DNA from: Tulasnella sp. 424
Lineage: Eukaryota; Basidiomycota; Agaricomycetes; Cantharellales; Tulasnellaceae
Reading direction: 5' to 3'
NCBI GenBank assembly: GCA_019633425.1
Contig: WSUB01000003.1
Location: forward strand, 313,480-377,479
DNA length: 64,000 bases
The stretch's first letter is position 1. Every line of letters starts with the position of its first letter. The translations under genes and the position numbers were made by a program. A model generated the notes under the pieces. It was given only the letters and a program-made list of their open reading frames with translations. It made no database searches and was not told the origin of the DNA. Positions 46,293 through 56,422 of the stretch are shown piece after piece.

Positions 46293-48112
46293 ATGACGTC
46301 CAAGTTATACTTCACCCGAGGAGGCTGTTTGTTCTTCTGGACCACCATAATCATATGTTCCCCAATCTTTGGGATAGTTTGGCTCATAGACCAGCTTCTA
46401 AGCTGTATCTTTCCATCAAGGTTTGCACCCGATTTTTGACGCTTCCGATGCGCTTAACTTAACGATTGCCATTTTGCCTTTTGTTAGAAAATCTCCGCCT
46501 CCTCGTCGGGGATATGTGCCTGGGACAAAGATCGTTACAGGGCATGTGAACGACCAGTATCTACCGTAGACGATAAGCTGATGTAGATTTATCTAGACGC
46601 TTGACAGAGGCCGAGTTGGAACAAATGCGAAGGGACGAAGCAAAGTTGTCTCCCATCCCCGTCGCACCTCTGCCTCCGGAACTCCTTCGACTAATCATCA
46701 TGCACGCAACCGACACACACCCTCCCCCATTTTCCATTCACCGGTCGATACCTCTTTCTGCTTGGGAGAAGTTCCCACTCCCCTTGCCCGACAGGTTGGA
46801 CCCAAAGATGCGAAAGAAGCTCCATGCTCTCAGCATGCAGCGAAAGCTTCTCATCTCGCAAGTGTCGAAGCTTTGGCGAGATATCACAGTTGAATTTCTC
46901 TACAACTCGATTCGCATCCATCATGCCAAGCAAATTCCTCTCCTTGGCATAGCGTTCGACGCGGACGAGCAGCGGAAAAAGGCTCAAGGAGGGCCAAGCC
47001 CAAGACTCGCGACATGGTGGGTCCGCGAAATTTGGATGGACCTCGTCCCGGTTTCCCCTGTCAATGCTCCCAGTGGAGATCCTGCTCAGGGAGAAGGGTT
47101 TGATCTTCCGGACCTTTTCCAACGCTGTCCCAACGTCGTTGCGTTCTGGGGATTCGGACACCGATTTCATTGGTTGTCTCAGCCTGGTCTGTTCAAGAGG
47201 GGCCAAATTGTCAAGAGCATTGTGAAGACAACACGCATTGATGGAACCGCAGCGTGCGACCCACCGAGTAATCTGAGGGGTCCAAGGATCGAGATCAGCC
47301 GACTATTCGACTACGATCCATTCATCCCACTTTTCCCACCACCCGCTGGCTTTGGACGTCAGCCCAACACCTTCTTTATGCACCATCTTCAGTCTTTGGA
47401 GCTACATCTTGGCGCACGATTTCACAACACCTCCCATAATAAGTTGGCAGCCGTCTGTCTCCCTGACCTCACGCACCTACTCATTCGGGGACTTGGTGGG
47501 CCAGTCCAATACGCAACGCTTCTAGAAATGCCGAATATCCGAAGCCTCACATATGACGTAGAATCAATTTATCACCCCATGGACCAAGACCCATTTCAGA
47601 CGCTGATGAAAAGGCATGGCGCAAAGCTGAAAGAACTCGCGCTAGTGCGGCAAGCACGACAAGATGAACTTTTTCAAATACAAGAACATTGCACCAACCT
47701 CGAGACAATGTACATCAATTGGACCAGTGTCAGTTTCTGCCCGCCAACGGTGACAAATGTCGGCCTCTTCGATCTCGAGCACGTCGTATACTGTAAATTG
47801 GAGGACCAGGTCCTCACGTCGCTCACGGGGCTTCTCACGAGAGCTCTGGCGCTGCGAGAAGTCAGGGACCTGAGTTGGAGGTCAGGGATTATACGGCAGC
47901 GAGCCATTCGCAGTCGGAACGACCCAGCGGCCGTGACCTACAGGAAGTTCTGGGCTGATTTTTTCATGATTCTCCGCAGGGACGCGGACGTCCGATTGAT
48001 CGACTGGAGAGGTCGAGAGGTCGACGCAGGCTGTTTTGTGCAGGGGGTTGGAGAGGACATGATGGATGAAGACGATCGGGCCATCGAAAGGCTCGCTAAA
48101 TGGAATATATAG
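46293..48112 (+). CDS. Array copy 10: diverged membrane-anchored F-box-like protein
   Basis: Exons 46293-46420, 46488-46541 and 46597-48112 join to 565 residues. Exon 1: MTSKLYFTRGGC, then LFFWTTIIICSPIFGIVWLI. Exon 2 is short and has PGTKIVTG in place of NGTLITG. Frame requires the second intron to begin with GC (ACAGG|GCATGT), a GC-AG intron. F-box-like: LPPELLRLIIMHATDTHPPP, then VSKLWRDITVEFLYNSIRI. The C-terminal block is recognisable (VRDLSWRSGIIRQRAIRSRN, then VRLIDWRGREVD), but the tail differs (ERLAKWNI). Confidence 0.75.
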
Positions 48113-48594
48113 TAGTCTCGAGAAGGGGACGTACTTACAATAATTTGTATGATGTTCCAAGTTGATATCTGATCAGATAATCACCGTTAAACTAATCAAC
48201 GCTTTGAACGTACGACGGCACGTAAGGATTCTGCGCTAGCAAGAAAACTCAGCCTTGTTTGGGCCTCCCTACACTGTCCGGATTGAGGTATCACGTGTCC
48301 TTGTCACCGTCAGCGTGGCCTCATCGTTGCAAACTGTCGGCTTCTTTCACCACCGCCCTCCGGAGCTTGGCCTACATATCCCTAAAGGAAAAAGGCGTAC
48401 AGGTGGAAGAAGAATACCCCCGCCCTCCCTCGGTAATAACATTGCGTCCAGACGGTCGGGGAACGGGCGATCTGCAGAAAACAGTATCTCCGGAAATCGA
48501 TCCCGCCTTTCCACGTTAAACATCCTCGCCTTCCCAATCTAGTCTAAAGTTTGGATGATGGAAACGATGAAGAAGATATTTGATTTCGCGGAGT

Positions 48595-50250
48595 ATGCTC
48601 GCGTTCTCTTTGTGTATCCTTTTTTACACTTCCTAACGCTGATTTGGACTGCTTAGGACCCCTTCTACTGAGGATCGACACGAGAAGAAGAGCTTCAGGG
48701 GGTGAGAGGCCGAGTTGATAATTGAGACGGACTCCGATTGATGTACCACTTTTAGACGCTTGTCTAAGTTCCTGCTGCCACGAATGCGAACCAGCGCCGC
48801 AAGCCAAGCCCTATCCAAACACGTACCAGCCTTCCCCCCTGAGATCGTCAGACAGATCATCATGCACGCAACAGACACATACCCTTCACCGTTCTCCATA
48901 CACCGTTCCACTCCTCTTTCGCCTTGGAAGAGAGATCCGTTCACCTCTGGTCACTCCTCCGAATTGGAGGCACGGAGGAGGCTCCACGCACTCAGCATGC
49001 AGCACAAACTAGCGATCTCCAGAGTTTCTAAGCTTTGGAAGGAGTTAGCGGTGGAGTTTCTCTTCAACTCGATACGGTTACATCATCCCCGGCAGATCTC
49101 CCTCTTGACCATGGCGCTTCAGACTGATGGTCAACAGCAGATGCGAGTAGAAGACGCAAAGATAAACGCCGCGTGGTGGATCCGTGAAGTTTGGATTGAC
49201 TTGGAGAAGTTTCCGCACTCCTCCTCAGAACGAGATCCCCCAACGGAGTTCGACATCTGGGGTCTCCTCCAAAACTGCCCCAAAATAGTTGCCTTCCATG
49301 GCTTCGGACAGTCGGCTTGGATGGGATTTCACGATCTATCCCAACATCGTCAACTAATCAAACGCATTGCGGAGACAAACTGCATCGGTGACCCAGGTCG
49401 AGCAGGCGAACGAATCGAGACGTCTCTCCGAACGGACGACAAGCTGTTCCATCCCCTTCGTGCTTCATCTTCCGAGGGTTTGTCCATTTCAGATACCATC
49501 ACGATATCTTCGATCTACTCCCTCGAGCTTTGCTTGAGCCCTCTGGGCCCACATTCTCGAGTTCCCTCTATCAATATCAGGGTCGTCTTACCAAATCTCA
49601 CACACCTCACACTTCAGGACGCTTGCTCAGCACAATACGCCACATTTTTCGACACTCCTAACCTCGAAAGCTTGACATACAATGTAAAGATAGGCAACTT
49701 CCGACCCAACCAAGACCCTTTCGCCATTTTACTAGAAAGGAACGCAGAGAAGCTAAAAGAGCTTGTAATACCACAAAGAATGTCCAGGGAACACCTCCTC
49801 ACCGCGAAAGAGCGCTGCAGTAACCTCGAAACTATGCAGATGCGTTGGGGCAACTTTGATTGCTACCCTCCGACGGTGAAGACCGCAGGGATCTGGGGTC
49901 TTGAGCACGTGGCCCATAACAGATGGGGGCCCATGGTGCTAGCTACGGTTGCACTTCTTGTCGAAGGGACGCCGCTACTGCGAGAAATCAAGGATCCCAG
50001 CTGGAGATCGGGTCTCATACGGCAAAGGGCCTTTCGGAGCTGTAATGATCCAGAGGCACCAATTCATCGGAAATTTTGGGCCGGTTTTCTTGGAATTCTG
50101 GATCAGGGGTCAAGGAGTATTCGACTAATTGATTGGAGAGGTCGAAATGTCGAAGTGACAGACAACGGTCCCTTGGAAGACGGGATGGATTATGATGACA
50201 GAGTCATGGATAAGCTAGCTGAGGGAGGGGGTGGCCCGCGCTGGCTTTGA
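48595..50250 (+). CDS. Array copy 11: F-box-like protein without membrane exon
   Basis: The body exon 48756-50250 is intact: FPPEIVRQIIMHATDTYPSP, VSKLWKELAVEFLFNSIRL, then IRLIDWRGRNVEV at the C-terminus. Upstream, exon 48657-48701 joins over a 54-nt intron and keeps the phase-2 G|R junction. Before that I can place only a 17-nt exon (ATG 48595, MLAFS) using a 45-nt GTGTAT...TTAG intron. No hydrophobic anchor is found in the roughly 480 bp between the copies, so this copy is probably soluble, about 518 residues. The 5' model is tentative; the body is not. Confidence 0.6.
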
Positions 50251-50499
50251 CAAATTATGTTCTTTGTGATACGCACTTAGTTGTTTTGAAATGAAAATAT
50301 GTGTATTTTAAATTTATCCCGTTGTTTATTTCGCTTCGTCGCAGCAGGTGGCATAAGTCCGCTTACCCCCGTTGGCTTGGCGTGCCTGGTGCAACGCAAG
50401 CAAACACTTTTCAAACGACCACTGCGCACTATCTCTGTCTGGATTTTATCAACTGGGATTGGCAAGAAAACAGTTGCAACTGGTGGCACGCACTCGGGA

Positions 50500-52273
50500 A
50501 TGGCATTCAGGCGTCAAGACTTCTCTCGCGCGGGGGCCGCTGTGCTCTGGACGATTGCGGCCATTTTTCTATTCTTGCGTGTGCCGGGGATGGAATGGCT
50601 GGTGGGAAAGGTTCTTGAATGTGTACTTCGGCCTAGGTAAGACTGTTTTTGACTTCTGCTCGGCTCGACTCTTTTCTTGAACGCACGGTTTGTGTTTGTA
50701 GGAAGAACCGAGCTCCTAAACCGTACAAACCTGGTCCAATAATCAAAACAGGGTAAGCAACCATACAGTATTGTCGAAGAATGTTACTCAAAACTCTATT
50801 AGGCGTTTGTCCAAAGCCGAAATTCGAGAGATGCGGAAAGAGGCGGTCAGCGCTGCGCGAGAATTGAATCCCCACCAAAACCTACCAGCTTTGCCGACAG
50901 AGATCCTCAGGGAAATTATCAAATCTGCAACCGACACCTACCCGTCACCGTTCTCTATTCATCGATATGCACCTCTACCGCCTTTCGAAGCCTCCCCCAT
51001 GCCCATACTTGAACGCGAAATCCAACGCAAACTGCATACCCTCAGCATGCAGGCGAAGGTGACCGTGTCCCAAGTATCGAAGCTCTGGCGGGAGGTTTCA
51101 AAGGAATTCCTCTTCAATTCCATACGTATCTGTCACATCCGACAAATCTCCCTCCTCGGTCGAGTATTCGAGGCGGACGAACGACGAACGGCAAAACGGA
51201 GCACGGGCAGCACAGCCCCCGGGTGGGTTCGAGAATTGTGGATCGACTTGGACAATTACACAGGCCCCGCTTCATCCAGGCTCATGCAGCGGTTCAACTT
51301 CGATCTCCTCAGTCTCATAGAACGATGCCCGAACATCGTGGTGTTTCGTGGCTTTAGACGTCGGTCTTATTCAACGTCCCGAGTGCTTTTCAAAGAGGGC
51401 CAAATACTCAGACAAATCATCAATCCAAGCAGGGAAGATGGCAGCTCAAGTGGCAAAGAAACCTCTTACAGCCATGGAAGGATTGAGCTCAGCGTTTTCG
51501 CAGCCGACGATACGTTTCTTCCCCTCATCCCACCACCCTCTAGCTCCGGAGCAGCCCTGTCGCTTTCGTCGATTCGCTCTCTGGAGCTCCGTTCCGACTT
51601 CCACACACCCTCAACGGGGCACCCGCTCGGTACTATCATTCTTCCCAATCTTACCCATCTTACATTGGACGAATTCGTATCAGCGAGATACGCGACCGCA
51701 TTGGATATGCCTCGCCTCCAAGGGATTGCGTGCTCAATAGAACGAGATAAGGACCACCTCCTCCAACTACTGACCAAATACGGCGCAGGGCTGAAAGAGT
51801 TGGCCATTCTGCACAAGGCCTCTTCTCGGGAACTGGACCATATCCGGAGGCATTGCATCAATCTCGAGACCTTCAGCATCGGTTGGGATCAGGTCGCCGA
51901 ATGTCCGCCCTCTGTAACCACCTTGGGTATCTTCAAGCTCGAAAATGTCCTTTTTTGGGGCCAGGATGGCCAGGCCCTTTCCGCAGTTGGTGGTCTCGTT
52001 GACGCCGCGCCGGCATTGCGAGAAGTCAGGGATCTCAGTTGGAGATCAAGCGTTGTCAGGCAACGTGCGATGAGAAGTCGTAATGGCCAAGATGCAGAGG
52101 CGTACAGGCGATTCTGGGCCGAATTCTGTCTTGTGCTCAACCGCACGGCAGACGATATAAGGCTCATTGATTGGAGAGGTCGGGTCGTAAGCCCCTCGGG
52201 CGAAGTGGGAACGGACGATGGAGATCGGTTTATGGATGCCGTAGTTGCACCGGCCGCTATATGGATGCCGTAG
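50500..52273 (+). CDS. Array copy 12: diverged membrane-anchored F-box-like protein
   Basis: Exons 50500-50636, 50702-50752 and 50803-52273 join in frame. Exon 1: MAFRRQDFSRAGAAVLWTIA, then AIFLFLRVPGMEWLVGKVLE. Exon 2 is basic (KNRAPKPYKPGPIIKTG), without the NGT. F-box-like: LPTEILREIIKSATDTYPSP, then VSKLWREVSKEFLFNSIRI. The C-terminal block is kept (VRDLSWRSSVVRQRAMRSRN, then IRLIDWRGRVVS). The last codons overlap a 29-bp tandem duplication that supplies the present stop, so the tail (AAIWMP) is new. Confidence 0.75.
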
Positions 52274-52300
52274 TTGCACCGGTCGCTACATGGGGCTTGA
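52243..52300 (+). repeat. 29-bp tandem duplication at the end of copy 12
   Basis: Two near-identical tandem units beginning ATGGATGCCGTAGTTGCACC, differing at a few bases. The second is read in another frame, and its TAG ends the protein. Confidence 0.8.
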
Positions 52301-52444
52301 AGGATGTGGCTTTACATGTAGGCTTCGTATCTCATGAAGAAACGATAATAACATTTCTCTTCTCTAAAACCCCCTAATCAAGAAAAGTCTAACTCGCGCC
52401 TCCAACGGGAGAGATCGTTGTGGCTCCTGCTGGCAGTCCAAAAG

Positions 52445-53298
52445 TTATAATGCCTTGGGGAAGACGTCGCCTTCTCTCTTGCCCTCAGCGATAATACCCT
52501 TCAACACTCCATAAGCCCGGTCGACGTCATCGTTGATGACAGTAAAGTCAAAGGCGCCGGTCTAAATGTGCCCAGATGTAAGCTGGATGGAGATGTTTCC
52601 CGATCGGAGGACCAACCTTAGCATAATCAATCTCTTTCAAGGCGATGTTCAGGCGTGATTGCATGGATTCCTCCGTTTCTGTACCTCTACCCGAAAGTCG
52701 CTTTTTCAAGTCGTCGACGCTTGGCGGGGCAATGAAAACGAGGAGGGGTTCAAGGTGGGGGAGCTTCTTGAGGGACCTAACTCCCTAGGTTCATGTTACA
52801 GCAAGGTTCAGCACCGTGCGGATAACCCCGAAAAGCACTAATAGACGATACCTCAGATTCAATGTCAAGGAGGCACTTCACGTTCGGAGCTTGGAGGCAA
52901 TCTTCGACAGCCTTAACTGACGTGCCATAGCTACGGCTCAAGTAGTGAGGAGAGCGTTCCAAGCATAGCAATAGGTGGAGTAGCCTACCAGTTGCCGTTA
53001 TACTCGGTCCACTCGATGAAGCCGCCCCGTCCAACCAAGTCCAGGAAATCGTCTCGAGTGACGAAGTGATAGGCAACGCCGTTCTCTTCCCCACCGCGCG
53101 GATTGCGGGTCGTGTCTAAGAGCAACATGGATAAGAAGAAGTAGAATATAGTTGCTACGCCCCCAGCTAGAACTTACGGGAAACCGAGAAGCTGAACGCG
53201 CCAGGATATTCCGCGAAAAGCTTCTTGATGAGAGTAGATTTACCTACCCCGGATGGCCCAGAAAGAACGACGAGACGCGAATCGGTGGTTGGCGCCAT
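52445..53298 (-). CDS. Guanylate kinase
   Basis: ATP-dependent phosphorylation of GMP to GDP, essential for nucleotide supply. It starts [20 protein letters not shown] (P-loop GPSGVGKST at about residues 14-22). Exons joined by short introns then encode the GMP-binding segment [50 protein letters not shown] with [25 protein letters not shown] and [20 protein letters not shown]. The stop TAA is 52445-52447 after DVFPKAL. It lies tail-to-tail with array copy 12. An open stretch before the ATG looks like a mitochondrial presequence but has no ATG of its own. Confidence 0.9.
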
Positions 53299-54642
53299 TG
53301 TGGATGCCTTACGAGTGGTGCTGGTTGGAGATGATGGCGAGGTGAAATACCTAGTTCGAGGTGATAAAGCTTGGACCGTGTTCGGAGACTTGAAGCTAGG
53401 TCTAGTCAATCTTGAAATAAGGAAGGAAGAAGCGCCCGTCGGTCATAAGATAAAGGGGTATCTGCCATCAGGCCCAGGCGTCTTTCGAAGATGCGGATTG
53501 AGCTTGGAACTCACTAAGCCCAGAGCGGCACGCTGGCATTGACGTCGCCCACGTGTGTAACGTCGAGGGGATTCGGATTGACATCATAAAGCAAGACGCT
53601 TTTTAGTCTGTAGGTACCCACAGTAATATTTTGTTACTTGGAAGGTAGTGCCTCGAATGTACAACGAATGAAGAGGTCGCTGGTGTCAAAAAAGAGCGAA
53701 TACGGTACAGTTCAGCCTGAAATGTTACGCGCACGGAGATAAGCGGGCTTGCTGTCTGTGCAGCCCAGCAAGTTGCAACCCTGAGGCTCAACTGTTGTGC
53801 CGACCGTCAAAGAGCATGGGCACGGCATGAACCCTCTGCGCGCTTGAATATCGATTGTAGTTTATAAAATAAATGCAAAGCTGGCATTGGCCACTCATCC
53901 ACGGCGACACTCAGCGAGTGTTAGCCGAATCCGCCAGTTGGCGACGGCGCTCTAAATCTTCGGTCGTCGTCCATCCCGCCCCGAATTGCCACTCCCGCAA
54001 TCTCAGGAGATGCTCGCGTGCAAAGGTGTCGCGGTACAGTTCAGCTCGAAATGGAACGGCCACGGAGATAAGCGGCCTTGCTGCCCGTCCATTCCTCCTA
54101 ATACATATGGCCTCTCGTCTGAAATCGACTACCTCCGCTTGTTCGCATCTACTGAGTGATATGCACTGAGTTAGGGACCTGGCGTGGCTGCGCCGCTACC
54201 GACGTGGACGTTTATTGAGTAGTAATCTTATTTTCCTCACTCTCTTTCGACTTGTCCCTCGATTTTCTCCCTTTGCTTGTCGTACAACCCTCGCTTATGA
54301 CTTTTTCTTACGATGTCGGTGATGGCAGCTCACTCCAGGCTTTCTGTTCATCAATTTCTTTGTAATTCGGCAGACGATACAGGAAGCAAAGGGACGTAAT
54401 ATGGGCATAGATCGAGCTCGGATACTCCTGGAGATTGGCCGTCATGCTGAACAATTGACAACAGGAACTAAGACTATCATGGAACGCGAGGCATAGGAGA
54501 TGGCGGGTGTGGTGTCACTTCGTGGTGAGACTTGACACGGCATCTTGGGCGGTAGCCTCTAATGTCACCCCGAAACAAGATGAAAGTGAGTCCTAGTGAA
54601 TAACCTTTCAAACAGCAAGAGGGGTACCTCGAGAAATCAGAA
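53299..54642. other. Intergenic with a duplicated 59-bp segment
   Basis: No gene is supported. A segment beginning CGGTACAGTTCAG and containing CACGGAGATAAGCGG occurs at 53703-53761 and again, diverged, at 54032-54090. Confidence 0.5.
53703..54090 (+). repeat. Direct repeat pair (about 59 bp, 329 bp apart)
   Basis: Copies at 53703-53761 and 54032-54090 are roughly 80 percent identical in the same orientation. They may be ends of a degraded mobile element or a local duplication. No terminal inverted repeat or coding sequence lies between. Confidence 0.5.
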
Positions 54643-54948
54643 TTAGTTCTCGGCCCTTTTTTGGACCTCCACAACCGAATCCCTCGAGTGACGCGTTCTA
54701 GTTGATGTTGCACCCGTGGGGCTGACTGGATCGCCCGACGCCCGACGCGCCGAGCTTGCCGAGACTCGGGGCTTGGATTCCCCACCTAAGGCTACAACAA
54801 GCACGGCGATGACCGCAAAGGAGGTAATTCCAGCTACAATAGCGTTGTAAATGGAGCAATGGGGAGGCGAAGTGGGTTGCAGTTCTGCGTCGAGGGGATC
54901 AGCGAGTGCAGGTCCTTCAGGGAGCCTGGGCGGACTTACCTCTCGCAT
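54643..54948 (-). CDS. Small putative single-pass membrane protein
   Basis: An open frame from ATG 54946-54948 reads MREVSPPRLPEGPALADPLD, then one hydrophobic helix (YNAIVAGITSFAVIAVLVVA) and a Ser/Arg-rich tail to TAG. GTAAGT directly follows ATGCGAGAG and could be a splice donor, and an upstream frame (ATG 55077-55079, MGFNLAKPTNLRQPLSSQKL) may supply a first exon, but I cannot join them with one frame. Layout resembles the proteins at 15383 and 22277. Function unknown. Confidence 0.35.
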   Translation of the reverse strand: MREVSPPRLPEGPALADPLDAELQPTSPPHCSIYNAIVAGITSFAVIAVLVVALGGESKPRVSASSARRASGDPVSPTGATSTRTRHSRDSVVEVQKRAEN

Positions 54949-55129
54949 TGATAACCTGGAACAGACGGAACATGTGCTGTAGTAGAGGTATCATGACGTG
55001 TAGAAGGAGCTTGTAATCCTAGCTTCTGAGAGCTTAGAGGTTGTCTGAGGTTGGTGGGTTTGGCCAGATTGAAGCCCATTTTATATGCCCGACAAGTTAA
55101 TGCGATAGAGAGATAATACAAGGAGACGG

Positions 55130-55980
55130 GAGGTGGTGGAAGAAACGGTGGATGTTTCTAAGGAGAATGGAAGTCGTGTGCGGGGTCATAAATGGTGGCT
55201 TGGCCGGTTCGAGCCTTCACCCTCTGTGGGAGTGTCGCGACTCGGTGGTGGGTGCTCGGGAAAGCTGTGGGATGATTCTAAGGAGAGGGAAACTCGTGTG
55301 CTACCAGATTTAAGAGTGCAGGGTCGCAAATGGTGGTTTAGCCGGTTTAAGACTTCACCCTCTGTGGGAGTGTCGGTTTCGGACACGCGACTCGGTGATG
55401 GGTGCTGGGGAATATTCGAATGCTGTGGATGATTCTCAGGAGAGGGAAAGTCGTGTGCTGACAGATTTTAGAGTGCAGGGTTGCAAATGGTGGCTTAGCC
55501 GGTCCGAGCCTTCACCCTCTGTGGGAGTGTCGCGACTCGGTGGTGGGTGCTGGGGAAAGCTGTGGGATGATTCTAAGGAGAGGGAAAGTCGTGTGCTACC
55601 AGATTTAAGAGTGCAGGGTCGCAATTGGTGGCTTGGCCGGTTTGAGTCTTCACCCTCTGTGGGAGTACCGGTTTCGGACACGCGACTCGGTGGTGGGTGC
55701 TGGGGAATGCTGTGGATGATTCTCAGGAGAGGGAAAGTCGTGCACGTATGCTAACAGATTTTAAAGTGCAGGGTCGCAAATGGTGGCTTAGCCTTCACCC
55801 TCTGCGGGAATAAATTATCGTTGGTCTCGGGACACACGACTCGGCGCTGAAGCTGTAGATGATTCCAAGGAGAGGGAAAGTCGTGTGCGACTAGATACTG
55901 GTCGCAAATGGTGGCTTGGCCGGTTCGAGCCTTCACCCTCGGCGGGAGTATCTTATCGTTGGTTTCGGGACACACAACTC
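55130..55980 (+). repeat. Minisatellite with two-subunit higher-order structure
   Basis: Six partial units share GGTCGCAAATGGTGGCTTAG, CTTCACCCTCTGTGGGAGTG and AAGGAGAGGGAAAGTCGTGT. The landmark AATGGTGG occurs at about 55191, 55329, 55486, 55623, 55779 and 55907: steps of 138, 157, 137, 156 and 128. Long units carry an extra GGTTTCGGACACGCGACTCG-type insert. The true period is thus about 294 bp, with decay at the right end. Confidence 0.85.
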
Positions 55981-56422
55981 GACAAGCTGATCACGCAACT
56001 GCCTGACTAAGCTCAAAGAGCAAGGGGGGAAAAGAAGGCAAACAATATAACGAGATAAAATGCATCCAAGTCTTCGAGAGAGGGTACACACGCATAACTT
56101 CTTCTTCGGCAGAAACACCGCAGCACCTGGGTACGGATGCGCTGGTTTGTAACGCCTGGGTCGGAGCAGGGAAAGGTGTCATAGCGATTATGTTTGGTCC
56201 TCCGCGTCAGTCCACCGAGACCAATTGGGACGTGACGGCTTACATCATCGGGTGCACGGATGCCGGTGCTGGGGCTCCAGATGGCATCCGAGTCTCCGAG
56301 TCTAATCTCTCCAGCGGCCTGTCCCGATAACCCAGCTTGCCCGACTTTATAGGTGACTGTTCTTGTTGAGCTGAATCTCCGATATTTCGATTGACGTTAT
56401 CACACCAAAACAGACTTATATC
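55981..56422. other. Intergenic, upstream of ureG
   Basis: Holds the ureG promoter. A CTTTATAGGTGACTG stretch near 56345 is a possible TATA-like element about 75 nt before the ATG. Confidence 0.35.

Larger units (their letters stand above)
23220..52300 (+). repeat. Tandem array of twelve paralogous gene units
   Basis: Twelve same-strand copies lie head to tail with no other intact gene between them. First-exon start codons are at 23525, 26162, 28623, 31236, 33919, 36571, 38909, 41253, (none found for copy 9), 46293, 48595 and 50500. Spacing between the first eight is 2.34-2.68 kb. Nucleotide similarity extends into the spacers for copies 1-8, so the duplication unit is gene plus promoter. 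Copies 9-12 share only coding sequence and exon plan. Confidence 0.95.

Noticed and set aside
53299..53409. Possible mitochondrial presequence upstream of guanylate kinase ([19 protein letters not shown])
   Set aside because: The frame has no ATG (it would begin with TTG), and I find no upstream exon with clear splice sites. The ATG at 53298 gives a normal guanylate kinase start.
54032..54090. tRNA gene in the 53.7/54.0 kb repeats
   Set aside because: There is no cloverleaf and no T-arm consensus.
55195..55215. A-box/B-box-like sequence (TGGCTTAGCCGGTTCGAGCC) in the minisatellite, suggesting a tRNA-derived element
   Set aside because: The two boxes are adjacent with no room for anticodon and variable arms, and most units do not keep the B-box consensus.
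55133..55754. Open frames with Trp/Ser repeats inside the minisatellite, on both strands
   Set aside because: They arise from the repeat having few stop codons. There is no proper start and no domain.
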